From Gammaproteobacteria bacterium (lineage in GTDB: Bacteria > Pseudomonadota > Gammaproteobacteria > Granulosicoccales > Granulosicoccaceae), in NCBI GenBank assembly GCA_019634245.1, contig JAHQVR010000285.1, forward strand, positions 1 through 44,379: a stretch of DNA of 44,379 nucleotides. The letters are read 5' to 3'. A model generated the notes under the pieces. That model was not told the DNA's origin, ran no database searches, and worked only from the letters and a program-made list of their open reading frames with translations. The translations under genes were made by a program, and so were the position numbers. Of the stretch, positions 1 through 9,352 are shown in pieces. Numbering within the stretch: the first letter of the stretch is position 1; each line of letters starts with the position of its first letter.

Positions 1-599
1 ATTCCAATAACACCATCGATGTCATCAGGTCGGTGCAATGCGATATCGAGCGTTAACACGCTGCCAAGAGAAAACCCAACCAGCAAAATGTTATCCGTCT
101 CAGCTGCCGCTTGATCCACAAGATAACTAAGTGTCTCTTGCCAGTCTGACAAACGAGTCGTCAGAAGATCACCCCCTCGGGTGCCGTGTCCAGGTAGCAG
201 TATGACTCTGCTCTTGTAACACACCTCCGCCAATACTCGACCAATATCACGAAGTGAGTACGCGGTATCAGCTAGCCCATGTACTAAGATCGCAATGCCG
301 TCTGTTCGGCCATTACAGTTGGCAGCAGGCAGAAGCTCCACAGGAGAAGCCTGTTCGATTTCTTTATCAGCGTTATTTGGGTCAAACGGAATGCGAAATC
401 GGCTCACTTCATTTTGAACTGCTTTAGCGTAGTCTTGGAAGTTCTTCTGATCGAGTAAGGCCTGATTTTTCTGCCAACCGACCGACTGAAAGTGTGCATC
501 TGGTGATTCAACCGCTCGGCTGCCCACACAGCCTGAGAGCATTGCCAGGCATAACATGTACGCGGTAGGTTTACAGAAAAACTGTTTGAAAAAGATCAC
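1..599 (-). CDS. Alpha/beta-hydrolase lipoprotein, cut by left edge
   Basis: The reading frame stays open from a GTG at 599 to the window edge, about 199 residues, and the C-terminal part is missing. The N-terminus has a lysine and a hydrophobic stretch ending in a lipobox (LSGC, Cys24), so it is probably an acylated envelope protein. An HGL segment near residue 107 fits the oxyanion-hole region. GFSLGS near the cut is a G-x-S-x-G nucleophile elbow giving the catalytic Ser. These are typical of serine esterases, lipases and carboxylesterases. The acid and His of the triad lie beyond the edge. No strong ribosome site is visible; an ATG at 557 is an alternative start but would leave a very short signal sequence. 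The substrate cannot be told. Confidence 0.8.
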   Translation of the reverse strand, partial: MIFFKQFFCKPTAYMLCLAMLSGCVGSRAVESPDAHFQSVGWQKNQALLDQKNFQDYAKAVQNEVSRFRIPFDPNNADKEIEQASPVELLPAANCNGRTDGIAILVHGLADTAYSLRDIGRVLAEVCYKSRVILLPGHGTRGGDLLTTRLSDWQETLSYLVDQAAAETDNILLVGFSLGSVLTLDIALHRPDDIDGVIG

Positions 600-662
600 T
601 GAATACTCGAATACGAGAGTTGCCGAGGCAATAGTTCAATAGAAAACCTATGGCTCAAAGGA

Positions 663-1106
663 TTAATGTTGCTCTTCACTGCGCCGGTGATCACGCAGCG
701 ATCGTAAGAAAAACCCCACACCACCGAAGCACAACACCAAAATTGCGATCAATTCAAACGCGGTCATTCGTCGAAAACTGAACTGAGTATTCACAATCAC
801 CCCTGCGATCAGTGCGATTATCGAACCGATTGCCAGAAACCAGCCAAAGTAGTTGCGTGAGTTGTAGAAGATCATAATCACGCCCGCAATAAACGGGATA
901 AGAATCATCCCTGAGGTGATACCAAACCCTCCGATTCCATACATCCTCATACCAAAACCGAATTGGGTATTCACGATGATTGAGCTAAGCAACAGATAGA
1001 ACCCAACAATCATCATGGTGACACCAACAAAAAAAGACCACTCGCCACCTGGTGTTCCGCCTGCGCCACGCATACTCTGCCTTCCCATCCAATGAATCTT
1101 GGGCAA
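663..1106 (-). CDS. Small membrane protein with four predicted helices
   Basis: This 147-residue protein has about four hydrophobic segments (roughly residues 25-46, 61-81, 84-105 and 117-134) and a charged C-terminal tail (RDHRRSEEQH). I do not recognise the family. The motif VNTQF followed by G/S-F appears twice, near residues 46 and 106, each time after a hydrophobic helix, which suggests an old internal duplication of a two-helix unit. It lies 63 bp upstream of the lipoprotein esterase start on the same strand and could share its transcript. The location is inferred to be the inner membrane. No catalytic motif is visible. Confidence 0.7.
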   Translation of the reverse strand: MPKIHWMGRQSMRGAGGTPGGEWSFFVGVTMMIVGFYLLLSSIIVNTQFGFGMRMYGIGGFGITSGMILIPFIAGVIMIFYNSRNYFGWFLAIGSIIALIAGVIVNTQFSFRRMTAFELIAILVLCFGGVGFFLRSLRDHRRSEEQH

Positions 1107-1227
1107 AGTATAGCGAATTCTCTACTGTCGCCCAGCTTTTCGAATTGAAGACTAACTACGCTGAAATTGCCACATGGGCTGAACCGGCGATGTTCCTATA
1201 TGGTTTGTTGTTGCGTATGATGCGGTT

Positions 1228-1848
1228 ATGAATCGCCTCCGACCTACAAGGATTTTGTATTCAGTAAGCCTTCTGATGAGTTTGCTCATCCCCCTGGCTC
1301 CACCCCTGTGGGCATCCGATGAAGCCTTCTGGGTACTCAGGTTAGGCTACGACGACGGAGGTGATCGACTGATCCGTGGCATAGATGCGGACGGTGATAG
1401 CGATACACTAGAAGCTGGAACGGCCGGCTATGTCGAAGCCGGCATAATGGCTCGGCTTGGCGTTAACCCCTCTCAAGATTCCCCGATCACGTTGCCCATA
1501 GATTTGGAAATTAATCTTGGCTTTAAAAGCGATCAGATAGAAGACGACCAGATCAGTGGCGGCGACGTGAGTTTCGAGCGCTGGACCATCACCGGTATTG
1601 CATGGTGGCGAATCGGAAAGCTACGCACAGGCTTTGGTCCAGTTATTCACTTCGATCCTGTTATTCACTTTGAAGGCAGCGGAGCAAACCTTGGAACCGA
1701 TAGCACCTTTGGTGCAACTGCGCTTGTTGATTACACGGTACTGGGTGCTGTGCAAATGGGTGCACGGGCCACGATGATGGATTATTCATCCGACACCGGT
1801 AAATCCTCCGCAGACGCCGTGGGCGTTTATATGGGCTTTCAGTTTTAA
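1228..1848 (+). CDS. Exported beta-barrel-like outer-membrane protein
   Basis: The 206-residue product begins with a positively charged N-terminus and a hydrophobic stretch ending near LWA-SD, a plausible signal peptidase I site. The mature part alternates polar and hydrophobic residues, is rich in Gly and Asp, and ends in Phe (MGFQF), the usual C-terminal signature for BAM-assembled barrels. A short internal repeat (VIHFDPVIHFE) lies around residue 140. The size suits an eight-stranded barrel. Function is unknown. It converges on ppsR with a gap of only 33 bp. Confidence 0.7.
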   Translation: MNRLRPTRILYSVSLLMSLLIPLAPPLWASDEAFWVLRLGYDDGGDRLIRGIDADGDSDTLEAGTAGYVEAGIMARLGVNPSQDSPITLPIDLEINLGFKSDQIEDDQISGGDVSFERWTITGIAWWRIGKLRTGFGPVIHFDPVIHFEGSGANLGTDSTFGATALVDYTVLGAVQMGARATMMDYSSDTGKSSADAVGVYMGFQF

Positions 1849-1881
1849 TCCGAAAACCCAAATTCTAACGATACTTCAGTA

Positions 1882-2706
1882 TTAAATATGCCTCTGCAAA
1901 TCGGTGCGATGCACAATGGTCGCCCCAATTTCTTCAACAGACATCTTTGTGGTATTCATATAAGGGATGTCATTGGCGCGAAATATCGCTTCGACTTGAG
2001 CAATTTCGCGTTGACACGTTTCAATAGCGCTGTATTGGGAATCTGCATAGCGCTCCTGACGTATTTGCATCAAACGAAACGGATCAATTGTTAAGCCAAA
2101 CAATTTATGTTTGTGTGCTTGCAGACTTTCAGGTAATTCTTGACTACCCAATTCTTCACCCGTTACCGGATAGTTCGATGCATAGATTCCATAGTGCATC
2201 GACAGATAGAGCGAGGTCGGTGTTTTGCCGCACCGAGACACACCCACAATGATCAATTCGGCACGACCGTAGTGGGACGTATCCATACCATCGTCCGTTT
2301 GCATCGAAAAGTGCACAGCCGCAATTCTGGAGGTATACGCCTGCGTATCCACGACGCCGTGTGAGCGACCCACCGTATGACTGGAGACCTCTCCGATTTG
2401 CTCCTCCATCGGGCCTATGAACGTGTCAAATAGGTCATACACGGGAATATCGGTTTCGCCGAACACCGCCCGGATGCCATCATCTACCAACGTGATAAAA
2501 ACCAAAGGCTTGAACCCTGTCTCATGCTCGACACGACGACACTCAGCGATCACCTCCTTGGCTTTGTCAGAAGTGTCGGTAAAGGCCCACGTGCGCGTCT
2601 GGAACTCAATGCTCGGAAATTGGCTCAGCAGGCTCTGGGCCATGGCTTCCGCGGTCAAACCCGTTCGGTCCGAAACGATAAAGGCGTGACGCGGCCGGTG
2701 TTCCAT
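1882..2706 (-). CDS. ppsR: PEP synthase regulatory kinase/pyrophosphorylase PpsR
   Basis: This is a DUF299-family bifunctional enzyme that inactivates PEP synthase by ADP-dependent phosphorylation of a threonine and reactivates it by phosphate-dependent pyrophosphorolysis. Visible signatures are the N-terminal FIVSDRTGLTAE, the DDG segment (MQTDDG) and the P-loop-like GVSRCGKT near residues 155-162, followed by the conserved ASNYP. Length (274 residues) is normal for the family. I chose the ATG at 2706 over one seven codons upstream because AGAGA lies before it and homologues begin just ahead of the SDRTG motif. It is divergent from its target gene ppsA, with about 97 bp between starts, an arrangement that supports the assignment. 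Confidence 0.95.
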   Translation of the reverse strand: MEHRPRHAFIVSDRTGLTAEAMAQSLLSQFPSIEFQTRTWAFTDTSDKAKEVIAECRRVEHETGFKPLVFITLVDDGIRAVFGETDIPVYDLFDTFIGPMEEQIGEVSSHTVGRSHGVVDTQAYTSRIAAVHFSMQTDDGMDTSHYGRAELIIVGVSRCGKTPTSLYLSMHYGIYASNYPVTGEELGSQELPESLQAHKHKLFGLTIDPFRLMQIRQERYADSQYSAIETCQREIAQVEAIFRANDIPYMNTTKMSVEEIGATIVHRTDLQRHI

Positions 2707-2803
2707 CAGGGTGTCTCTTCTGATCATCGAGAAAACTTAAGCCTAGCCTATTCGGGCCGCTAAAATGTGCACTAAGCCACTTTTTCATGACGAGGGGTGT
2801 TCC

Positions 2804-5170
2804 GTGACTCAGTACATACGCTGGTTTAAAGAGCTAGGCATGGCCGACGTGGCCGAGGTCGGTGGGAAAAACGCCTCCCTCGGAGAAATGATTCAGAACC
2901 TCTCCTCTGTGGGCATCTCTGTGCCTGATGGTTTTGCCACTACAGCGGCGGCCTTCCAGGAGCACCTGGCCAACAATGATTTGGGCAGCAAAATCAGCCA
3001 AACATTGGCATCTTTAGACACCGAAAACATCACTGATCTAAAAAAAGCAGGGGCTGATATTCGCCAGTGGGTTGTTGAGTCCCCTCTACCAGAAGATCTA
3101 GTTTCTGCGGTCACCACCGCTTATAAAAAGTTGCAGCAACAGGCCGGTGGTTCAGTATCCGTGGCTGTTCGGTCGTCGGCAACCGCCGAAGACCTACCCG
3201 AAGCTTCGTTTGCTGGACAACAGGAAAGTTATTTAAACGTCAGCAGTCTCGATGAAGTACTACAGCGCATTCGGGATGTGTTTGCGTCACTGTACAACGA
3301 TCGGGCCATATCGTACCGAGTTCACCAGGGTTTCGCTCATGACGACGTCTCGTTGTCTGCCGGTATTCAGCGCATGGTGCGGAGTGACTTAGGAGCCAGT
3401 GGCGTGATGTTTTCCATTGACACCGAATCAGGGTTCTCAGACGCGGTCTTTATTACTTCCTCTTGGGGCCTGGGCGAATGTGTTGTGCAAGGCGCCGTCA
3501 ATCCAGATGAGTTCTACGTACACAAAACCACGTTAGCAGCAGAACGCCCTGCGATCTTACGACGTACGCGCGGATCTAAGAAAATCAAAATGGTATTCGA
3601 TTCAAAAACTGCGGTTAAAACAGTTGATGTACCCAACTCTGAGCAACTGAAGTTTTCGTTAAATGACGAGCAGGTTCATTCTCTGGCAAACATGGGCATG
3701 GTTATAGAGCAACACTACGGTCGCCCGATGGACATCGAGTGGGGGTTGGATGGCAACGACAAGCAACTGTACATCCTTCAAGCGCGCCCTGAGACCGTGG
3801 AATCGCGTAGCAATGCGAATGTGATCCGTCGTTTCACGCTGCAGCAGCACTCCGCGAAGGTTATTTGTAAAGGTCGCAGTATTGGCCAGCGCATTGGCGC
3901 AGGAACCGTACGAGTCATCAAAAACCTAGATCAGATCCACCAAGTGAAAGACGGCGACGTGCTCGTAACCGATATGACCGACCCCGACTGGGAACCGGTT
4001 ATGAAACGAGCCTCTGCGATTGTCACCAATCGAGGGGGTCGCACCTGTCATGCCGCAATTATTGCGCGTGAACTTGGGGTACCCGCTGTGGTGGGCTGTG
4101 GCGATGCGACAGATTCTATTCCCCATGAAAGCTCGGTGACAGTGAGTTGTGCCGAAGGCGACACTGGCTTTATCTATGACCAAAACATAACGTTTGATAT
4201 CGACGAAACTCACTTGGATTCGCTTCCAGAGCTCCCTTTTAAACTCACGATGAATGTGGGGAATCCAGAGCGGGCGTTTAGCTTTAGTAAACTGCCACAT
4301 GCCGGCATCGGGTTGGCGAGGCTAGAATTTATTATCAGCAACACCATCGGTGTCCATCCAAAAGCGCTGCTGAATCTAGATGCACTCGAACCCGACGTAA
4401 AGGCTCAGGTGCTTGAGCGTTCCGCGGGATATCAAAATCCCACAGAATTCTACGTCGACAAAATCGTTGAGGGTGTCGCCACACTGGCCGCAGCCTTCTC
4501 ACCGCACTCGGTAATCGTCCGCCTGGCCGATTTTAAATCGAACGAATATGCCAATTTACTCGGTGGTCGGATGTTCGAGCCCCATGAAGAAAACCCGATG
4601 ATCGGTTTTCGTGGCGCCTCGCGGTATTTGTCTTCCTCGTTCCAAGAGTGTTTTGAATTGGAATGCCGTGCGTTAAAACGGGTGCGTGAAGAGATGGGGT
4701 TCGAGAACGTGGAACTTATGGTGCCTTTCGTACGCACACTCGAAGAAGCTGACCAAGTGCTGGCGATGATGAAATCCTTTGGTCTGGAGCGGGGGAAAAA
4801 CGGACTACGGATTGTCATGATGTGTGAAGTTCCCAGCAATGCGATTCTCGCCGAAGAATTTTTAACCCGATTCGATGGCTTCTCTATTGGCTCAAACGAT
4901 TTGACCCAACTCTCCCTCGGATTGGACCGCGACTCAGGCTTGGTCGCTCACCTGTTTGACGAGCGCGATCCAGCTGTACGCAAACTGCTTTCGATGGTCA
5001 TTGATGCGGCGCGTAAGGCCGATAAATACGTGGGTATTTGTGGACAAGCCCCATCGGATCATCCCGATTTGGCGCTTTGGCTGATGGAGCAAGGCATATC
5101 CAGCTTGTCGCTGAACCCGGACACCATCGTTGAAACCTGGATGTTTTTGTCGAATGGCAAAGCCGCCTGA
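2804..5170 (+). CDS. ppsA: Phosphoenolpyruvate synthase PpsA
   Basis: This enzyme converts pyruvate, ATP and water to PEP, AMP and phosphate for gluconeogenesis in the cytoplasm. The N-terminal ATP-binding domain starts with [11 protein letters not shown] and carries [14 protein letters not shown]. The phospho-carrier domain has [12 protein letters not shown] with the catalytic His near residue 416. The C-terminal PEP/pyruvate domain has [18 protein letters not shown] and the GICGQAPSD segment with the active-site Cys. The GTG start at 2804 has GAGGGG eight bases upstream and gives 788 residues, close to the E. coli enzyme; an upstream ATG at 2765 would add 13 residues without homology. The regulated threonine region next to the catalytic His is intact, consistent with control by the neighbouring PpsR. 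Confidence 0.97.
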   Translation: MTQYIRWFKELGMADVAEVGGKNASLGEMIQNLSSVGISVPDGFATTAAAFQEHLANNDLGSKISQTLASLDTENITDLKKAGADIRQWVVESPLPEDLVSAVTTAYKKLQQQAGGSVSVAVRSSATAEDLPEASFAGQQESYLNVSSLDEVLQRIRDVFASLYNDRAISYRVHQGFAHDDVSLSAGIQRMVRSDLGASGVMFSIDTESGFSDAVFITSSWGLGECVVQGAVNPDEFYVHKTTLAAERPAILRRTRGSKKIKMVFDSKTAVKTVDVPNSEQLKFSLNDEQVHSLANMGMVIEQHYGRPMDIEWGLDGNDKQLYILQARPETVESRSNANVIRRFTLQQHSAKVICKGRSIGQRIGAGTVRVIKNLDQIHQVKDGDVLVTDMTDPDWEPVMKRASAIVTNRGGRTCHAAIIARELGVPAVVGCGDATDSIPHESSVTVSCAEGDTGFIYDQNITFDIDETHLDSLPELPFKLTMNVGNPERAFSFSKLPHAGIGLARLEFIISNTIGVHPKALLNLDALEPDVKAQVLERSAGYQNPTEFYVDKIVEGVATLAAAFSPHSVIVRLADFKSNEYANLLGGRMFEPHEENPMIGFRGASRYLSSSFQECFELECRALKRVREEMGFENVELMVPFVRTLEEADQVLAMMKSFGLERGKNGLRIVMMCEVPSNAILAEEFLTRFDGFSIGSNDLTQLSLGLDRDSGLVAHLFDERDPAVRKLLSMVIDAARKADKYVGICGQAPSDHPDLALWLMEQGISSLSLNPDTIVETWMFLSNGKAA

Positions 5171-5528
5171 TATTTCCTCTAACGATTCAAACATTGTCGA
5201 GGTGCGAGATCTTGCACCTGATATTGTTGAGATCGCCGGCTCTGTCAGCGACATGACACCCGAGCAGCTAGAGGCTCGACGCGATGCGCTAAAGTCGATG
5301 CTGAGCGCATCAGCGGCCCGATATGAACAATTTATTCGCAATCGACCACCCCCGCTAGCTCAAGGTGTGCGGATAAAAGTACTCAGTGGTCGAAATGCAG
5401 GAAAATTCGGCGTTGTACAAGATGCCGACTATATTCAACAAAGAGTCCTAGTAGTGCTGCAAGAATCCAGCACTCCCAGATGGTTCAATTTTGAAAGCGT
5501 TCGTGCATTAAATGAGGCCAGCGACTAG
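5154..5528 (+). CDS. Small KOW-like protein overlapping ppsA
   Basis: This 124-residue protein starts at an ATG inside the last codons of ppsA (17-bp overlap, different frame), so it is probably translationally coupled. The N-terminal half is acidic and likely helical ([12 protein letters not shown]). The C-terminal half contains [19 protein letters not shown] followed by a beta-rich VLVVLQESS, which resembles a KOW motif of the kind found in NusG and ribosomal proteins that touch RNA. I do not recognise a named family. A link to PEP synthase control or RNA binding is inference from position and motif. An in-frame ATG at 5130 would give eight further residues but overlaps ppsA more deeply. 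Confidence 0.75.
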   Translation: MAKPPDISSNDSNIVEVRDLAPDIVEIAGSVSDMTPEQLEARRDALKSMLSASAARYEQFIRNRPPPLAQGVRIKVLSGRNAGKFGVVQDADYIQQRVLVVLQESSTPRWFNFESVRALNEASD

Positions 5529-5604
5529 CACTGGAAGTCAAAAAGTCGCTAGTTGGTTTAAACTGACACCTGTTTAACAGCAGAACCTTAAAGACACTTT
5601 TTAC

Positions 5605-7578
5605 ATGTCAAATACCTCGGTCACATCATCTCTTTCAAAGGCACTGGCTTCACAGGGTAGAGATCTTATAGATCTGCAAAAGTGGAAAACCGTGTTTAGC
5701 ATTGACCTGCGAACGCTCGCTTTGTTTCGGGTCATGCTTGCAACCTTAGTGTTATGGGATTTGTTGCTGCGCAGTTTTGATATGAAGGCGTTCTACACCG
5801 ATAGTGGTGTATTACCCAGAAAACTCTGGGTAGAGGCGGTGAATATCCACCACCTGTCGTTTCATGCTGCTAACGGCAATCTGTGGTGGCAAATCTTGTT
5901 GTTTCTGGCAGCTGCGTTCTTCGCCTTTTGTCTGTTCTTTGGATATCGCACGCGGTTGATGTCGATGTTGACTTGGCTGATGCTGATGTCGATTAACAAT
6001 CGTAATCCATATTTAATGCAAGGTGGTGATCAGCTGATTATCGTGATGTCGTTCTGGGCTATGTTCCTACCGATAGGGGCGCGTTGGTCAGTGGATGCAG
6101 CACTGCAACCACACTACAAAGAAGATCCAAACAACCACCGCTTCAAACCGCAGAACCTGCAGCCCTACTTTTCATTGGCAACGGTCGCCGTGCTGTTTCA
6201 AGTCCTGTATTTGTATTTTTTTACTGCGCTATTAAAAAACGGTGATGCTTGGATCAAGGATTTTGACGCAGCGTTCTACGCCGTGAGTTTGCAGCACTTT
6301 GCAACCCCGATAGGAGAATGGATACGACAGTTTCCAGGGTTCCTTAAATTAGGTACTGTGTATGTATTGGCGGTAGAGTTTATTGCGCCAATCATCGTGC
6401 TACTACCCATTTTCTGGCCTTGGCTACGCATCGCAGGCCTGCTCGCGATGGCATCCCTGCATGTGGCGTTCTTGCTGATGTTACACATCGGTTTATTCCC
6501 CCTGATCGATTTCATGTCTTTGTCTTTACTTATTCCCGGAATTGTATGGGTGTGGTGGGCGAGTAAACGAAAACAAGACCAGCGATCAGGTATCGTCATT
6601 TACTACGATGAAGACTGTGGGTTTTGCTTAAAGATGTGCTTGATCTTGCGCGAGTTTTTGCTGCCAAACGATGTCAAGATTTTACGAGCGCAAAATTACA
6701 CTCACATTCACACCATTATGGAACGTGAAAACTCCTGGGTGGTGACAGACGCGCAAGGCAATCCTTACACGCATTGGCAGGCAATGCAGTTCTTATTTAA
6801 ACAATCCTGGCCCTTCAAACCCATCGGGTGGGTGATGAGTTTTCCACCTTTTATGAAAATCGGTAGCTGGGTATATCGATGGGTAGCGACCAACCGCGGC
6901 ACTATGGGAGATATCACCGCGGTTGTTCTGCCCTATCGAAAGGTGTCCATCTCTCCGACTGTAATAGGATCATTGATTGCTCTGTTTTTTTGGTATGTTG
7001 TGACTGCTTACAACATCACCGGCGTGCCGGGCAACGGTCAATATCGTACAAAACATGTTGAACAAGCGATAAGAACGACACGGCTGGATCAGCATTGGTC
7101 GATGTTTGCGCCAAAACCACTAACCTTTACTCTGTATCCACAAATTCCTGGGAAACTGCGCTCTGGAGAAACCGTAAATCTATATCCGCTAACAAGTACC
7201 GATGCTGACTGGGAACCGCCTGAGCGTATGTATCCTCTCTATGAAGGCTATCGCTGGCGCAAATTTATCGATAACGTTCGATTTAATAAATCCAACACTT
7301 CGCGAACCGGTTTTGGTGGGTATTTTTGCAAGAAAATCAATACATCCGGAAAACCAAGAAACGAACAATTAGCCTCTCTGGAAATTTATTTTGTCCGGCA
7401 CTACACCAACACCACAGGCGACCCAAAAAAGGAGAATCGCTACCGTGCCTGGCGTCACTGGTGCTTTCCCGAATACGCTAAGGAGGACAAATCAAGCAAT
7501 GTATCCAACCCCAAAGTTCCTAAGCTAAACTCCGGCAATACAGGCGTTTCGGTATTAAAACCAAAAGACTCTAAATAA
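5605..7578 (+). CDS. HTTM membrane protein fused to DCC thiol-disulfide domain
   Basis: The 657-residue product has three parts. Residues about 30-320 form a multi-helix HTTM region, the membrane domain shared with vitamin-K-dependent gamma-carboxylases; the start, DLRTLALFRVMLA, and the FYTDSGVLP segment are typical. Residues about 329-430 form a DCC domain (DUF393) with the signature YYDEDCGFC, in which Cys338 and Cys341 make a CxxC redox pair. A further helix (about 453-470) leads to a soluble tail of about 190 residues containing RLDQHWSMFAP, often seen after HTTM domains. Family knowledge suggests membrane-linked thiol redox chemistry or carboxylation, but no substrate is established. 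It is followed 28 bp later by the TPR gene, probably in one operon. Confidence 0.85.
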   Translation: MSNTSVTSSLSKALASQGRDLIDLQKWKTVFSIDLRTLALFRVMLATLVLWDLLLRSFDMKAFYTDSGVLPRKLWVEAVNIHHLSFHAANGNLWWQILLFLAAAFFAFCLFFGYRTRLMSMLTWLMLMSINNRNPYLMQGGDQLIIVMSFWAMFLPIGARWSVDAALQPHYKEDPNNHRFKPQNLQPYFSLATVAVLFQVLYLYFFTALLKNGDAWIKDFDAAFYAVSLQHFATPIGEWIRQFPGFLKLGTVYVLAVEFIAPIIVLLPIFWPWLRIAGLLAMASLHVAFLLMLHIGLFPLIDFMSLSLLIPGIVWVWWASKRKQDQRSGIVIYYDEDCGFCLKMCLILREFLLPNDVKILRAQNYTHIHTIMERENSWVVTDAQGNPYTHWQAMQFLFKQSWPFKPIGWVMSFPPFMKIGSWVYRWVATNRGTMGDITAVVLPYRKVSISPTVIGSLIALFFWYVVTAYNITGVPGNGQYRTKHVEQAIRTTRLDQHWSMFAPKPLTFTLYPQIPGKLRSGETVNLYPLTSTDADWEPPERMYPLYEGYRWRKFIDNVRFNKSNTSRTGFGGYFCKKINTSGKPRNEQLASLEIYFVRHYTNTTGDPKKENRYRAWRHWCFPEYAKEDKSSNVSNPKVPKLNSGNTGVSVLKPKDSK

Positions 7579-7606
7579 ACTTTAATTCTTCGCAAGGAGC
7601 GTTACC

Positions 7607-8353
7607 GTGCCTGTTTTAATTCTGTCTTGGTTGTTCCAGCTCATCTTGGTTGCACATTGCATGAAAACCGGTCGCGACACCAAATGGATCTGGTTACTAA
7701 TGATCATGCCCGGTATTGGTGGTATCGCATATTTGCTCATCGAAGTGCTCCCTGAGCTTCTGGGAAGCCGAACAGGACAACGGGCAAAAGATATCACCCG
7801 GAACACGATCAACCCCCACCAAGGTCTCAAAGAGGCCGCCGATGAATTAACTCGGGCCGACACGGTACATAATAGAATAAAGTTAGCCGAGGAGTGCCTG
7901 AACAGAGAACAGTATGCCGAGGCGAAAGAGCTCTATAAAGATGCGCTTAAAGGTATTCACCAATATGATCCTCATATTCTCGCAGGACTTGCTAAGGCTC
8001 AAATTGAGCTCAAAGAGTACGAAGGCGTTATAGAAACGTTGGATCTAGCCATTGAGAAAAACCCCGAGTTCAAACATCAGGATTCCCACTTACTGTATGC
8101 TCGATCAAAAGCCGCTGTCGGGGATTTCGAAGCTGCGCGCGAAGAATATGAAAGTCTCCTTCAATACTACACCGGCCCCGAACCTCATTACCGCTACGCA
8201 CTGTTACTGGCAGAAAATGGCCACGATCAAACCTCAGAGCAACTACTGAACGACATCGTGGAAAAATCAAAACTCTCGCCCACTCACTACTACAAACAAC
8301 ACAAGCATTGGATTGATTTGGCCAAGTCTCAGCTCAGTAAGAAATCACGGTGA
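7607..8353 (+). CDS. PLDc_N-like membrane anchor with TPR repeats
   Basis: The protein has 248 residues. The first ~50 carry two hydrophobic helices around MKTGRDTKWIW and MPGIGGIAYLL, matching the PLDc_N domain found at the N-terminus of cardiolipin synthases, but no phospholipase HKD motif follows. Instead, from about residue 85 there are helical repeats of TPR type (AEECLNREQYAEAKELYKDA and similar). It is therefore probably an inner-membrane anchored cytoplasmic scaffold, not a lipid synthase. The GTG start at 7607 has a strong AAGGAG site eight bases upstream. Its stop overlaps the start of the next gene (GTGA), so the two are likely coupled. Confidence 0.8.
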   Translation: MPVLILSWLFQLILVAHCMKTGRDTKWIWLLMIMPGIGGIAYLLIEVLPELLGSRTGQRAKDITRNTINPHQGLKEAADELTRADTVHNRIKLAEECLNREQYAEAKELYKDALKGIHQYDPHILAGLAKAQIELKEYEGVIETLDLAIEKNPEFKHQDSHLLYARSKAAVGDFEAAREEYESLLQYYTGPEPHYRYALLLAENGHDQTSEQLLNDIVEKSKLSPTHYYKQHKHWIDLAKSQLSKKSR

Positions 8354-8961
8354 AAAATCTATTTATTGCCGCTGCGTTGCTGTTTTGGAGCCTTCCAACA
8401 CTGGCAGAATCAGGCAGTTCGATCGACTATGAAAAGATTTTCTCCCGTGGCGAGTGGCAGCTTTCGTTAGGGTTTGGCTCAGCGGATATCAACCACGCAA
8501 AAAACTTTAACCCTTCCGACGACAACCCAGCACGGCTCGATATATTTGGACTTTGGCGTATAGAATTAATGCGCAGCATTGCGCTAAGTGGTGATGGTTT
8601 ACATCGTAAAAATTATTTACTTTTTTTGGATGACTCTACCGAAGACGGACTAGACGTACGCACGCTCGGCATTGGCGTTGGACGTGGCATTCGAATCCAC
8701 AAGAACAATCTCATTGGTCTAGGCGCCGATCTTAATCTGTCTCTGGGTTTAGTGAATGCAGACTTCTACCACGAAAATAGTTCAGAAAGTGATAACACAG
8801 CCATGATTGGCCTGAACGCTCAAGTGTCCTTGTTTGTGTCTCGTTTCATTCTCAGCCTGAATGGAAACTTAAGAGAGACACTACCGGTTGAGTTATTTGA
8901 TAATTCAGACACCCTCAGTGGCCACGCGGTTTATGTGTCAATGGGGATCAGTTTTTACTAG
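8350..8961 (+). CDS. Exported barrel-like protein coupled to TPR gene
   Basis: The 203-residue product has a clear signal peptide (MKNLFIAAALLFW...TLAES, cleavage after LAE or LA-E). The mature part has alternating beta pattern segments such as RTLGIGVGRGIRI and LGADLNLSLGLV, and ends with an aromatic residue (MGISFY), as outer-membrane barrels do. The GTG start overlaps the previous stop by four bases. The architecture resembles the protein at 1228-1848, but I see no obvious residue identity. Function is unknown; co-expression with the HTTM-DCC and TPR proteins suggests an envelope role. Confidence 0.75.
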   Translation: MKNLFIAAALLFWSLPTLAESGSSIDYEKIFSRGEWQLSLGFGSADINHAKNFNPSDDNPARLDIFGLWRIELMRSIALSGDGLHRKNYLLFLDDSTEDGLDVRTLGIGVGRGIRIHKNNLIGLGADLNLSLGLVNADFYHENSSESDNTAMIGLNAQVSLFVSRFILSLNGNLRETLPVELFDNSDTLSGHAVYVSMGISFY

Positions 8962-8998
8962 CTATGGGCACTTCTGCCATGCAGCATATAGCCAGAGC

Positions 8999-9352
8999 TC
9001 AGAGTTTTAAATGTCTGTATTTTGGATCATCTGGAGTGCCGCTTAAGCTTGAGCCCTCTGGCGGAACCCAGCCTATCACCTGCTCGATTTTTTCGGCCAA
9101 CTCAAAATCTAACTCTGTTATGCCGTTTTCCGAGTGAGTGTGCAAATGCACTTCGACTTTGGAGTAGTGCAGCCGCAATTCGGGGTGATGCCATGCCACT
9201 TCGGCTAAATGCCCAATGGTGCTGGCCAAGACCAAAGCGCTTTTCCATCCTTGCGTGTTGTATGTTCGAAGCAAACTACCATCGGCATACTCCCAATCCG
9301 GCAACCGCTTTTCTAAAAGATCTGCAATCTCTTCTTTACTATAGGTGTGCAT
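8999..9352 (-). CDS. Pterin-4a-carbinolamine dehydratase-like protein
   Basis: This 117-residue protein matches the PCD/DCoH family, which dehydrates 4a-hydroxytetrahydrobiopterin formed by aromatic amino-acid hydroxylases. The key signature is visible: EVAWHHPEL, followed by a Tyr-containing strand and then HLHTH, with the paired His residues of the active site. Length is normal. Its start overlaps the stop of the RND pump gene by one base (TGATG), so it is probably co-translated with the efflux operon. No phenylalanine hydroxylase gene is present in the window. Some family members have lost catalysis and serve other roles, and the neighbourhood leaves that open here. Confidence 0.85.
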   Translation of the reverse strand: MHTYSKEEIADLLEKRLPDWEYADGSLLRTYNTQGWKSALVLASTIGHLAEVAWHHPELRLHYSKVEVHLHTHSENGITELDFELAEKIEQVIGWVPPEGSSLSGTPDDPKYRHLKL

